Assembly: GCA_965216035.1 (NCBI GenBank)
Contig: CBDCFM010000021.1
Span: 496,001 to 560,000, forward strand
Origin: G963664115 sp965216035
Lineage (GTDB): Bacteria > Acidobacteriota > Terriglobia > 20CM-2-55-15
Direction of reading: 5' to 3'
DNA length: 64,000 bases
Within the stretch, counting starts at the first letter, position 1; each line of letters starts with the position of its first letter. Positions 8,643 to 16,865 of the stretch are shown here, one piece after another. The position numbers and the translations under genes were made by a program. The notes under the pieces are model-generated. The model made no database searches. It saw only the letters and a program-made list of their open reading frames with translations, and had not been told where the DNA came from.

Positions 8643-9325
8643 TCAGGGTAAGTGTTCATTGAAAATGTCCGCGAGGATGTCACCGGCAGGAGCCATAGGT
8701 TCGTATTTGGGCATCTCGCGATAGTCGAGATACCAGGTATGAGAGGGATGTTGAGGCGTCCACTGACGCGGGGGCTTGAAGGGGGAGGGTGCCTCTTTAG
8801 TTTTGGCCTTTGGAAGCGTGGCGGACGGTTTCAGACGACGGGTTTGTAAGCCTCTGAGACGGAGCTGAGGCGCGTGAGCGGGGGCCGTCGTGGTCTTGAG
8901 GCAACGCTTGCCGGAATAGACGGCCAGAGAGCCATCCATGCGAATGTGGAGCTGGACCCGAGCGCGTGCATAACTGACGCGATGGGTGTCGGGTTCCAAC
9001 TGGATGCAGTGATCGGCCAGCGAGACGGTGTTGTCGGCCGAGACGATGCGATCGAACTTAAAGACAAACACGGTGTCCGGATTAAAGGCTCGCGGCAGAT
9101 TACGAAAGGCGGTGCCGGACTCGGCGGCCGGGACTGCGAATCGTTTGTTGAAGTTGGGGAGAAAAGGATCGAGGAATGTCTGGGCCTGTTCGAGTGTGGA
9201 GACCTTGTGCAAACGCAGTTCACTGACCAGGCGGTCTTGGAGCGTACCGAAGAGTCGTTCGACGCGTCCTTTAGCCTGGGGGGACCAGGCGGCAATGGAA
9301 CGGATGTCGAGTTCGGTTAAGAGAC
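8643..9325 (-). pseudogene. ISNCY family transposase, C-terminal half
   Basis: The half reads RLLTELDIRSIAAWSPQAKG then GRVERLFGTLQDRLVSELRL, the part of an ISNCY-type integrase core that carries the catalytic Glu. A basic C-terminal region ending NEHLP follows. The frame continues upstream into unrelated sequence, so the true protein start is elsewhere (9839-10555). It is non-functional as it stands. Confidence 0.75.
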
Positions 9326-9348
9326 GGCTGATGCGCGAACTGTCATCT

Positions 9349-9826
9349 GAACCGTCTCGGCTATGGTTCGGCCGGAAGCGGGTGCGGCGGCTGATGCGGC
9401 TGATGGGACTGCGGTCGGTGGCGCCGCAACCGCACACGTCCCGGCGAAACCCGGGTCATCCGGTCTACCCGTATCTGTTGAACGTACCGTAGATCGGGAT
9501 CAGGTTTGGTGCACCGACCTCACCTATATCCCGATGGCGCACGGCTTCCTTTATCTAGTTGCGATCATGGACTGGCACACGCGCAAGGTGCTGTCGTGGC
9601 GGCTATCCAACACGCAGGACACGACATTCTGCGTCGAGGCCCTCGACGAGGCTATCGAGCAATACGGCTGTCCGGAAATCTTCAACACCGATCAAGGCAG
9701 CCAGTTCACCAGCAGCACCTGGACCGATCCACTCAAAGATCAAGGAATCCGGATCTCCATGGACGGCAAGGGGCAATGGATGGACAATGTTTTCATCGAA
9801 CGCTTATGGCGCTCTGTCGAGTTCGG
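9349..9826 (+). pseudogene. IS3 family OrfB fragment, frameshifted and truncated
   Basis: On the plus strand, one frame encodes RKRVRRLMRLMGL and HPVYPYLL. After a frameshift near 9490 a second frame encodes WCTDLTYIPM, FNTDQGSQFTSS and NVFIERLWRSV. These are the integrase motifs of an IS3-group OrfB (both Asp and the Glu). The protein is cut after RLWRSV, where ISNCY sequence resumes, and its N-terminus is missing. It is related to, but not the same as, the IS3 at 16688. Confidence 0.8.
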
Positions 9827-9838
9827 TTAAGAGACGGC

Positions 9839-10555
9839 CGACTGCGTGGAGTCGGGGCGGCCCTGCAGTTGCTCTTCGATGGTGAGTTTCTTCTTCTGTC
9901 CTTAGAAGATGGTGTGACGGTCGCGGTAGAGGGCCAACGGTCGCCCGTGCCGTTCGGTGATCTGGCGCAGCAGCAGGAAATAGCCTTGAGCGTCTTCCTG
10001 GGGACGGAACACGGCGCCCAGCAGTTTGCCGGTGGCATCATCGATTGCAGCGAGCAAGGTCATCCGTGGCCCGCGGCCCTGGAGCCAGTCGTGGCGCGAA
10101 CCGTCGATCTGGACCAGCATGCCTTCCTGCGGGTAACGCTCCCGACGCAATCGATGCCGTCGCCGTCGTCGATGAGGGCGGGGGCTGGCGATGCCGGCAT
10201 CGGCCAGGACCCGGCGCAGGGTGGATCGGGACACCGGAATCTGTTCGCGCTCGTTCAGCAGTTCGGACAGGTGCTGCTGGTTGACCCCGGCGTATGGGCC
10301 CCGCGCCAGCGACACGATCCGGCTCCGTTGGCCCGGCTGGATCCGACGTTCCGACTCCCGCCCCCGGTTTCCGTGAGCCAGCGCTTCGGCTCCTTCCGCC
10401 CGGTATCGGGCCAACATCCGCCGGACGTGTCGCTCACTCCAACCCAGTAACTCGGCGGCGTGTAGGGCAGTCATCTTGCTGTCGTTGACGCGATTTAAAA
10501 CCAGTAACCGCTTCTGTTCCTTTGAGTTCAATGTAATCGTCTCCATCATCCTCAT
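9839..10555 (-). pseudogene. ISNCY family transposase, N-terminal half
   Basis: The half has an N-terminal helix-turn-helix (ELLGWSERHVRRMLARYR) and the first part of the integrase core (QIDGSRHDWL, AAIDDATGKLLGA, YRDRHTIF). A stop/frameshift occurs at about 9902; the same-family continuation KKKLTIEEQLQGRPDSTQ is visible in another frame to 9839. It matches the C-terminal half at 8643 as one gene split by the IS3 fragment. Confidence 0.75.
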
Positions 10556-10610
10556 AGGGTGACATTTTCACTGAACAGTTATGGGGTGACAGAATCATTG
10601 AACAACTACA

Positions 10611-10664
10611 CGTAGATGTGACTTTGATTGACCGCCAGCCTCATCTGTAGTTTTCTTATCAACT
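10611..10664 (+). promoter_or_regulatory. Type II kinase leader
   Basis: GATGTGACTTTGATTGACC followed by 12 bases and TGTAG matches leaders at 18427 and 62514 and partly at 3866. TTGACC at 10628-10633 is a good -35; the -10 seventeen bases on is weak. The ISNCY target duplication covers its left edge. The stub ATG follows at 10665. Confidence 0.5.
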
Positions 10665-11168
10665 ATGCAAGCCGGCACACAACTTGGTCACTATGCTGTG
10701 CTCTCACATATTGGTTCGGGTGGTATGGGTTCTGTTTGGCGTGCGCGCGACACCAAGCTCGGTCGTGAAGTTGCCATCAAGACTCCACCCGAAGAGTTTG
10801 CCAAGGACGCAGATCGTCTAGCCCGGTTTGAACGTGAAGCCAAACTACTCGCCTCGCTGAACCACCCCAACATTGCTGCCATTCATGGAATGGAGGAGGA
10901 CAAGGGCACGCATTTCCTCGTGCTGGAACTCGTTGAGGGCGACACGTTAGCCGATCGCAACTCCCGGAAACTTCGTCGTGAGAGGCGCCCATCACATTGC
11001 TGTCGATTCGATGGGCAATCTCTACACCGCGGAGGTTCACCCGGGGAACCGGGTCCAGAAGTTCGCTTTCAAGGGAATGGGGCCCGTACCCGAGCCGTAG
11101 CCACGAGGGGACTGGATCGACGTCTTCACAGGCGTTTTCGGACGATTTCGTCGCACACGGAGCAGTGA
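10665..11168 (+). pseudogene. Serine/threonine kinase 5' stub (longest, about 97 codons)
   Basis: This is the longest kinase stub. MQAGTQLGHYAVL is followed by the glycine loop GSGGMGSVWRARD (17-29), the catalytic-lysine motif REVAIK (34-39), the alpha-C Glu segment RFEREAKLLASLNHPNI and the hinge-region LVLELVEGDTLADR. Similarity ends there, before the HRD catalytic loop. The frame then reads through a foreign fragment to 11168. No catalytic or activation segment remains, so phosphotransfer is impossible. A kinase 3' end, possibly of the same original gene, lies at 12475-12774. Confidence 0.85.
10957..11100 (+). pseudogene. NHL-repeat protein, C-terminal fragment
   Basis: In a different frame from the stub, the stretch starting PGNFVVRGAHHIAVDSMG and continuing NLYTAEVHPGNRVQKF to a TAG at 11098-11100 matches the last blade of an NHL/6-bladed propeller protein. 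It is spliced directly onto kinase codon ~97 and its upstream part is missing. Confidence 0.55.
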
Positions 11169-11311
11169 AAGGCCAGCGTTGACAGCGTAAATCTCCCAGC
11201 CTATAATCTGCGAAAATTCAGCTTTCGTATTTGAAGATAAAACTCATTACGGCACGCTAAGTGACGCTGTTTCGGTCGAAGACGGACATTCTCGTTCACG
11301 GGAGGTCTTAG

Positions 11312-12406
11312 ATGTCTTATCGAGTTCTTATTTCGGGAGCCGTTCTGGCTGTCTTGAGTCTCTCGGCGCCTCCGGCCGTGTTGCCCGCAGCGGGCCAGGC
11401 CCTGTCGAACACCGTTCCCCCTGAGGACGCCGCGTTGGCGGAGTGGCCCCCGCCTCCATCGACGTACACGCCGCCCCGCACGCCGTGGGGCGATCCGGAC
11501 ATACAGGGCATATGAGATTATCTGACGTTTATCCCGATGGAGCGGCCCGACGAGTATGCGGGGACGCCCGTCTTGTCCGAGCAAGGGTGGGCGGAATGGC
11601 TCGAGGCCAACCCGATCAGCAATCAGGCAATTGCCAGTGGTCAGCAATACAACAATTTCTGGAACAATCGGGATTTCGTCAGAGACCGGCGCACCTCACT
11701 CGTTGTGGATCCGCCGGATGGCAGAATCCCCACCATGACGCAGGAAGCGATATCGAGGTTTGAGGCGCATGAAGCCGAAATGAACGCGCCGGGGCGCGGC
11801 CGGTGGGAGTCATGGTTGGACTTCCGCACGATGGCGCGATGCATCGCGGCGCACTCGCCGCAGGGTCCGATGGACTACAACAGTGGAACGCTGATCATGC
11901 AGTCGCCAGGGTGGGTTGTTCTGGTCCGCGAGCGATTGGACACGCGCGTCATCCCGCTGGACGGGCGTCCGCATCTGGACTCCGACATCCGCCAGTGGAA
12001 TGGGGACTCTCGTGGCTACTTTGAAGGGAATACCCTCGTCGTCGAGACGACGAATTTCACGGACAAGCAAATGGGGACCGGCAGGCTCGGGCCGAAAACG
12101 CAGGTCGGGGCGTCGGCTGGTCCCTCCTTTATCCCCAGGGGAATCACTTTCGGGACTTTTAAGTTGACCGAGCGTTGGGTGCCGATCGGCCCGAACAAGA
12201 TCCAGTACTACGCCACGCTCGAGGATCCCCAGACGTGGGAGAGGCCTTGGACCTTCATGCTTCCTTGGGTCAAAGATGACGATTATCTCCTGCTCGAGTT
12301 CGCGTGTATCGAGGGAGACATCAGCGTGGGGGCCGCTCTGGCGGGTGCGCGCCGCATAGAGGCGCAAGAGGAAGCCCTGGGAGTAGGCCCTGGGGGAGGG
12401 CAGTGA
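11312..12406 (+). pseudogene. Exported 'GDPDIQG' family protein with in-frame TGA
   Basis: A signal peptide (MSYRVLISGAVLAVLSL) is followed by TPWGDPDIQGI, then TGA at 11513-11515. The same frame continues DYLTFIPMERP to 12406 (364 codons in all). The family usually has Trp where the TGA sits, so a single TGG to TGA change explains it. Conserved later features are ARCIAAHSPQG, VIPLDGRPHL, QWNGDSRGYFEGNTLVVET and RPWTFMLPW. Relatives lie at 28333, 57344 and 58408. The family is of unknown function and is common in Acidobacteriota-like genomes. Confidence 0.85.
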
Positions 12407-12474
12407 TCGGGCGGGGTCAGTGAAAGAGGAGGTCGAGTCGATGAGCAATCAGTTAAGCCGCTCGCTGCTTTGGC

Positions 12475-12774
12475 TTGTCACATCTGCCGAAATGGTCGTC
12501 CGATGAAAGGCTGTCCTACTTGGACGGAAACGCCGTGACGGTTGTCGGTATCGCACCCCGAGACTCGTTCGAATTCGGAAAGCCCGAAAGTCTCGTTCGC
12601 GGCATATACTTTGCCGAAGTCGGTCGCATGTGGGATCGGAGTCCAAATGGGGAGCGTCTCCGTATGATCAAGATGGCCGACGCGATTGACGAAACCACGG
12701 GCGCCCCCCTGTCCCCAGATGCATGTCGTCCTCAATTGGTTTGAAGAACTGAAGGAACGGGTGCCGGTGCCTTG
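12475..12774 (+). pseudogene. Serine/threonine kinase 3' end (TolB/WD40-type C-terminus)
   Basis: The frame reads PKWSSDERLSYLDGNAVTVV, then WDRSPNGERLRMIKMADA. After a frameshift near 12715 it ends HVVLNWFEELKERVPVP at TGA 12772-12774. This is the usual C-terminus of Acidobacteria kinases that carry a TolB/WD40 propeller, where the last lines read RFLMIK...VVLNWFEELK. It is preceded by the exported-protein pseudogene, not by kinase sequence. Together with the stub at 10665 it suggests a kinase whose middle was replaced. The next leader, TAAATCC, begins 20 bp after its stop. Confidence 0.75.
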
Positions 12775-12801
12775 ATCGGGATCTCTGTGCCTGTTAAATC
12801 C

Positions 12802-14043
12802 TGCCAGCTCAACCGGTCGATGCAACACCTGCATTAAGTGTCTCTGCTGGAGTTGCAAACTCCAGCGTCTTGCGGGGCCGCGTGTTGAGCTTCCTTGCAA
12901 TCTTGTCCAGATGCTCCTGAGAGTGTACCGATAAGTCCGTCCTTTTGGGAAAGTACTGTCGGAGGAGACCATTTGTGTTTTCGTTCGAACCGCGTTGCCA
13001 AGGACTTTTTGGATCACAGAAGTACACGGCAATATCGGTCGCCAGAGTGAACCGCTTGTGATCGGCCATTTCCAGACCGCGACCCCAAGTCAGCGATTTG
13101 TAAAGTTCCGTGGGTAGTTTCCGAGCGTGTTCGATCAGTGTCGATACGACGGTCTCGGTGTCCTTACTGGAGACTTTCGCCAGCATCACGTAACGGGAGT
13201 GACGTTCGACCAGGGTCGCAATGTGGGTGTTCTTTGATCCGGCAATCAGATCGCCTTCCCAGTGACCCGGTACGGCGCGATCTTCCACTGAAGCGGGACG
13301 CTCACGGATTGATATGACGTCGTTGATCTGCCCCCCACCCCGGCCTTTCAAGCTCGCGTGCCGGGACCGGCGAATCGTGCGTCTGGAGCGCAGATACTGA
13401 GTGAGCTCTTTCTTCAGAGCCCCGCGGGCCTGAATAAAAAGGCTGCGATAGATGGTTTCGTGTGACACGCGAAGCGACTCGTCTTCCGGCCAGGTGCGTT
13501 TCAGCCAGCCCGCAATCTGTTCCGGCGACCAGTCCTCGATGAGCTTCTCTTCAACCCGCTGCCGCAACTGGGGACAACGGGTCAGCCGGCAGGGCTTCGG
13601 ACGGCGCGCACGCTCCCATGCCTGCTCATCGGCCTCCGAGGCCCGATAGTTATCATAGCCTCCATTACGAGAGATCTCCCGGCTCACTGTCGATGGGTTC
13701 CGGCCCAGTGACCGAGCGATAGTTCGCATCGATCGCCGGGCTGCAAGGCCTCGGGAAATCTCTTCACGCTCGACCAGAGTCAGGGCCTGAGGTGCGCGGC
13801 GTCGAGCTCGGGGACGGATACCTCCGTGGCGCGACAGCACTGCGTACACCGACGACGACTCTCTACCCAGCAGACGTGCAATCACCTTGGAAGACTCCCC
13901 TCGCTCCCGTCGATTCCACACTTCGGCCAGCTCTGCCAACGTAAAGCCCCGCCGACTGCTCTGTTGTTTCTTCCTTCTTTTCTTGGGCATACACTTCACC
14001 TCTCCTTTTATGTGAAGTGTTGCATCGACCCCTTGAAATCACC
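12802..14043 (-). mobile_element. IS30 family element, copy 2 (complete, 1242 bp)
   Basis: The length equals copy 1. The terminal repeats share the core GGTCGATGCAACAC (12815-12828 and complement 14017-14030). TAAATCC at 12795-12801 lies left and CC GGTTCTCGGACG lies right (14044 on), giving a 2-bp CC duplication in the leader inverted repeat. Sequence is almost identical to copy 3 at the window start. The transposase carries an active-site change. Confidence 0.92.
12809..13999 (-). CDS. IS30 family transposase (copy 2, active-site Asp replaced by Gly)
   Basis: The 396-residue protein is the same length as copy 1 and has the same domain order. The segment that reads LTWDRGREM in copy 1 reads LTWGRGLEM here; the codon at 13082-13084 is GGT (Gly). 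The other two acidic residues, in GHWEGDLI and GSNENTNG, are present. If this Asp is the second member of the DDE triad, as its position suggests, the protein cannot catalyse transposition and this copy would rely on another. Confidence 0.9.
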   Translation of the reverse strand: MKCMPKKRRKKQQSSRRGFTLAELAEVWNRRERGESSKVIARLLGRESSSVYAVLSRHGGIRPRARRRAPQALTLVEREEISRGLAARRSMRTIARSLGRNPSTVSREISRNGGYDNYRASEADEQAWERARRPKPCRLTRCPQLRQRVEEKLIEDWSPEQIAGWLKRTWPEDESLRVSHETIYRSLFIQARGALKKELTQYLRSRRTIRRSRHASLKGRGGGQINDVISIRERPASVEDRAVPGHWEGDLIAGSKNTHIATLVERHSRYVMLAKVSSKDTETVVSTLIEHARKLPTELYKSLTWGRGLEMADHKRFTLATDIAVYFCDPKSPWQRGSNENTNGLLRQYFPKRTDLSVHSQEHLDKIARKLNTRPRKTLEFATPAETLNAGVASTG

Positions 14044-14045
14044 CC

Positions 14046-14115
14046 GGTTCTCGGACGTTGAGAATCGGACAAAGCACTCAGCATTTTCAACTTCCGACAA
14101 TCAGGAGAAAAGAAA
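14046..14115 (+). promoter_or_regulatory. Leader inverted-repeat half right of IS30 copy 2
   Basis: GGTTCTCGGACGTTGAGAATCGG closely matches the empty-site sequence at 16502-16524 (GGTTCGCGGACGCCGAGATTTCG). No TAGACT block or kinase stub follows. Instead the exported-protein gene starts at 14116 after an AGGAGAAAAG ribosome-binding site. This is a leader without kinase sequence. Confidence 0.5.
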
Positions 14116-14745
14116 ATGGACATGAGGAAGTGGCTTATATCGGCGGTTACCCTCACCCTGGTTCTCGCCAGAGCGGGTGTGGTCACAGTCTTCGCTCTAG
14201 CAAGTGGGGGAAACGGCAACGAGTACCAGGACGTGGCCGACGAGTGGGAATTGGTCGAGGCGTCTGACTGGACGGGCGGTGTCTCCTTACGCCTTCCTCC
14301 GGGATGGCAACTAAACGAGCTTCAAGGCTCAGACTCGTATGTGGGTGAGATTGTTGGGGGTGGCGCGCGGCTAGGCTTTGATTTCGGATGGTACTCGAGC
14401 TCTCTAGTGGAGGACGACGATCCACAGTATATCGTCACCTACGAGGAGATCGGCGGGCTGCGAACCAAGCTGGTCCTACCAAGAGGTGAAGGAGAAGTGC
14501 TAATGACCGGCGTGTACTTTGAAGATTTCGATAGTGACCTTGACATCCCTTCTCAGAACCGTCTCCAAATGAGCGGACTGGGCCTTACTCCAGACCAGCG
14601 AGAAACAGCCCTCGCCATCTTTCGGGCCATCCGCCCCCTGGCTTCCGAGTCACAGCCCAATGGCAACGATGACGGAGGCACCATTGAACCCGGTCTCGGT
14701 GAAGATGGGCCCTCAACCTATGAGGAGTGGCTATCAAACCACTAG
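14116..14745 (+). CDS. Exported protein of unknown function
   Basis: The 209-residue protein has an N-terminal hydrophobic signal or anchor (MRKWLISAVTLTLVLARAGV) and a mixed acidic body with LRLPPGWQLNELQG and LVLPRGEGEVLMTGV segments. The last 30 residues are low-complexity (NGNDDGGTIEPGLGEDGPS). A ribosome-binding site AGGAGAAAAG precedes the ATG. No family recognised. The frame continues beyond the TAG at 14743-14745 for another 55 codons, so either the gene has been shortened or two genes abut. Confidence 0.6.
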   Translation: MDMRKWLISAVTLTLVLARAGVVTVFALASGGNGNEYQDVADEWELVEASDWTGGVSLRLPPGWQLNELQGSDSYVGEIVGGGARLGFDFGWYSSSLVEDDDPQYIVTYEEIGGLRTKLVLPRGEGEVLMTGVYFEDFDSDLDIPSQNRLQMSGLGLTPDQRETALAIFRAIRPLASESQPNGNDDGGTIEPGLGEDGPSTYEEWLSNH

Positions 14746-14760
14746 CCCAACCAAGGACCT

Positions 14761-14913
14761 GTGACCAGCGTTGATGACATAGGCCCAAATGTGTGCAACA
14801 TGGTCCACAACATCAAATCATGCACCGCCGAGGAGACCGACTGCGTCCGGGCGAAGTCAGACGAGATTCGAAAGTGTGCGGTCGACAACGGCATGCTGAC
14901 CCCCCAGAAATAA
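14761..14913 (+). CDS. Small Cys-containing ORF in frame after 14745
   Basis: GTG at 14761 begins 50 residues in the same frame as the preceding gene, with four spaced cysteines (VCNMV, KSCTAEE, TDCVRA, RKCAVD) and a stop at 14911-14913. It could be a separate small protein or the original C-terminal domain of the upstream gene behind a nonsense TAG. No family recognised. Confidence 0.3.
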   Translation: MTSVDDIGPNVCNMVHNIKSCTAEETDCVRAKSDEIRKCAVDNGMLTPQK

Positions 14914-15345
14914 GCCGAGAATCTGCTTCTCGAATGGTTGACGACAGTTGATGAAGTCCTTGGCGTAGTGTCATTGCCAGAATTATGTGTTTTCTCTGTG
15001 TTCGTACGACGGTGCCTTGATTCGAGCCTCAAGTCCTGTATCTGGACTCCTCTGTCAAGTAGGCGTAACTCTCCTGTTCGCTTTTTCCGGCAAATAGATT
15101 CAGCAGGACTGACTGGACGTTACGAGGTGATTAGCGAGTCGACTGCACCCGTATCTTCGGCCTCAAAAAATGGAACTGTATTGTTCCGGGCCATGATGGA
15201 AATTTGCGCGCGGGGAGCCAACCGTTAAATAACGGCCTCTAAGGGCCAAAGGACTTGTCGGCATTGCCCCGCGCCGGTCTGACCGGTACGCCATCATCTC
15301 GAACCTCATCGCAGCTCGCTGAACAGATATTCCAACTTCTCCGGG
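14914..15345. other. No supported gene
   Basis: An open frame at 14938-15228 (+) has no ribosome-binding site and no clear family; a short GRYEVIS segment near 15119 faintly recalls the kinase N-terminus but is not convincing. The left end of the IS110 element must lie near 15345 but has no recognisable boundary. Confidence 0.4.
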
Positions 15346-16380
15346 TCAGGCCACCCGATACTGGGCCTGATAATCACAGTCACGCGTCCAAACCGCCCAC
15401 ACTCTGCGAGCCAACTTGTTGGCCAAGGCAACGGTCGCTTTGTTGTGGCCACGGAATTCGTGCTTCTGCAGACCCCATTGCTGGAGAGGCGTCGGTGTGG
15501 CTCCCTTTCGGTGGGCACTCCACAACAGGGAACGGCCCCCATGAACCAACAGCATCCGGAGGTAACGGTCGCCTTGCTTACTGATCCGGCCCATCCGTCG
15601 TCGGTTGCCACTGGAATGTTCCCGCGGTGTGAGTCCCAGATAACTGGCAAAATGACGGGACGAGCGGAAACGTTTGATGTCTCCAACAAACCCCACCATC
15701 GCCGTTGCCGTTAACAGCCCGATGCCGGGAATCGATGTCAGACGCTCGGCCTCAGGCATCTGGTGAGCCAGCGCCGTCAACTCCCGTTCCACGGATCGCA
15801 AGCGAGATTCCAGTTCACGAATCTCGCCACACACCTGGTGAAACATCTCGCGAACCACATGGGGGATTTCGACATCTGCATCTTCGATCAGTTCCATTAC
15901 GCCCGGCACCAGATGATCCGCTCCGGTCGGGATCACGTAGCCAAACTCCCGTAACAACCCCCGCAGCGTATTGATGCGTGAGGTTCGGGTTCGCATCCAC
16001 GTCGAACGGATTCGATGCAACGAGGTCAGTTGCTGTTGGGCGAGGGTCTTGATCGGGACTGGATGAATATCGCTGTCGCGATAGGCTTCCAACAATCCCT
16101 TCACGTCTGTACGGTCGGTCTTGTTGCGCTTTACGTAGGGCGTCACGTACTGCGGCGAGATCAGAACCACCGTGTGTCCCAGTTCTCGTATCTGCCGACC
16201 CCAGTAATGGGCGGATCCGCAGGCTTCCATCACCACGGTCGCCGGCTCCTGATTTACGAAGAAGTTTAGAAATTTCGCCCGACTTAGGCGATAGGTTTTC
16301 TCGACATGACCGGGTCGGTCGGAAACACCAATTTGGAACACACTCTTTGCAAGATCCACTGCAATCGTTCTATCTTTCAT
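15346..16380 (-). CDS. IS110 family transposase
   Basis: The 344-residue protein has the N-terminal RuvC-like DEDD domain (MKDRTIAVDLAKSVFQIGV; VVMEACGSAHYW; KTDRTDVKGL) and the C-terminal transposase_20 domain with SIPGIGLLTATAMV and FASYLGLTPREHSSG. The last carries the serine expected of IS110 DEDD/serine recombinases. Start chosen at ATG 16380 because MKDRTIAVDLAKS is the conserved N-terminus; an open frame extends upstream without a family match. The protein looks intact. Confidence 0.93.
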   Translation of the reverse strand: MKDRTIAVDLAKSVFQIGVSDRPGHVEKTYRLSRAKFLNFFVNQEPATVVMEACGSAHYWGRQIRELGHTVVLISPQYVTPYVKRNKTDRTDVKGLLEAYRDSDIHPVPIKTLAQQQLTSLHRIRSTWMRTRTSRINTLRGLLREFGYVIPTGADHLVPGVMELIEDADVEIPHVVREMFHQVCGEIRELESRLRSVERELTALAHQMPEAERLTSIPGIGLLTATAMVGFVGDIKRFRSSRHFASYLGLTPREHSSGNRRRMGRISKQGDRYLRMLLVHGGRSLLWSAHRKGATPTPLQQWGLQKHEFRGHNKATVALANKLARRVWAVWTRDCDYQAQYRVA

Positions 16381-16494
16381 CTCGGACTCCTTTTTGTTCT
16401 CACTCACGTGATTAGCCCGCTTTATTGCGAGGCTCAAAATGACTTTGGCACTTTGATGCCGTTTAAGTCATCAAAGAGGAGTCCATCCCATCAT
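16381..16494 (-). ncRNA. Candidate IS110 bridge-RNA region
   Basis: The non-coding segment directly 5' of the IS110 gene folds well on paper. An outer stem pairs GGACTCC (16384-16390) with GGAGTCC (16478-16484). Inside are a stem-loop AGCCCGC/GCGAGGCT at 16414-16434 and a perfect 8-bp stem CTTTGATG/CATCAAAG at 16451-16476. IS110-group elements are known to express a structured bridge RNA from this position that pairs with target and donor. The assignment is structural only; no target match was established. Confidence 0.4.
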
Positions 16495-16595
16495 TAAATC
16501 CGGTTCGCGGACGCCGAGATTTCGTATACATCCAGCCCATCCGGGTTGTAGACTGCCCCCAGTTCTCTAAGTCCTGACCTTACAAGCCACTGACC
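16495..16595 (+). promoter_or_regulatory. Type I kinase leader, empty IS30 site
   Basis: This is the clearest uninterrupted leader. TAAATCCGG (16495-16503) pairs with CCGAGATTT (16514-16522) with one bulged base around a 10-base loop. The block TTGTAGACTGCCCCCAG with TAGACT at 16549-16554 follows, and then CACTGACC before the ATG. It is the reference for the IS30 insertion point, which in the other copies falls directly after TAAATCC. Confidence 0.65.
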
Positions 16596-16757
16596 ATGGA
16601 AGCCGGCACCAAACTCGGCCACTACACGATCTCATCCCTGATAGGAAAGGGTGGCATGGGTGAGGTGTATCAAGCGAAGGACGACGGAGGGGCTCCCCAT
16701 TCTTCGGACAGGAAATCCTGGGTCTTAAGGTGGATCGCCACCGCTGAAATGGGTTGA
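16596..16757 (+). pseudogene. Serine/threonine kinase 5' stub cut by IS3
   Basis: MEAGTKLGHYTISSLIGKGG then MGEVYQAKDDGG matches the kinase N-terminus and glycine loop. At about codon 31 the frame enters the end of the IS3 element (16688) and stops at TGA 16755-16757. Here the truncation is plainly an insertion. No kinase sequence was recognised on the far side of the IS. Confidence 0.8.
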
Positions 16758-16865
16758 TATTTAGCCCGCCGTCGGGCCTGTGGGAACGGTGAAAAAGCCG
16801 AGTCTTCGAGGCTGTTTTCAAGCAACTGTGGGAATCCGTATGGTGTGGGGATTTGCATAGCTGCG

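Larger units (their letters stand above)
8621..10606 (-). mobile_element. ISNCY-type element split by an IS3 fragment
   Basis: The block is bounded by a perfect 20-bp direct repeat at 8601-8620 and 10607-10626. Inside the ends are inverted copies of CAGTGAAAATGTCA (about 8631-8644 and 10560-10573). The transposase gene is split: its C-terminal half is at 8643-9325 and its N-terminal half at 9839-10555. A truncated IS3 orfB lies between. A ~22-bp piece of the ISNCY gene is present on both sides of the IS3 fragment (about 9308 and 9823). The whole block interrupts the type II leader of the kinase stub at 10665. Confidence 0.7.

Noticed and set aside
15105..15200. GLTGRYEVISEST and NGTVLFRAM as another kinase stub
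   Set aside because: No leader or promoter block precedes it and the glycine loop is absent; similarity is too short.
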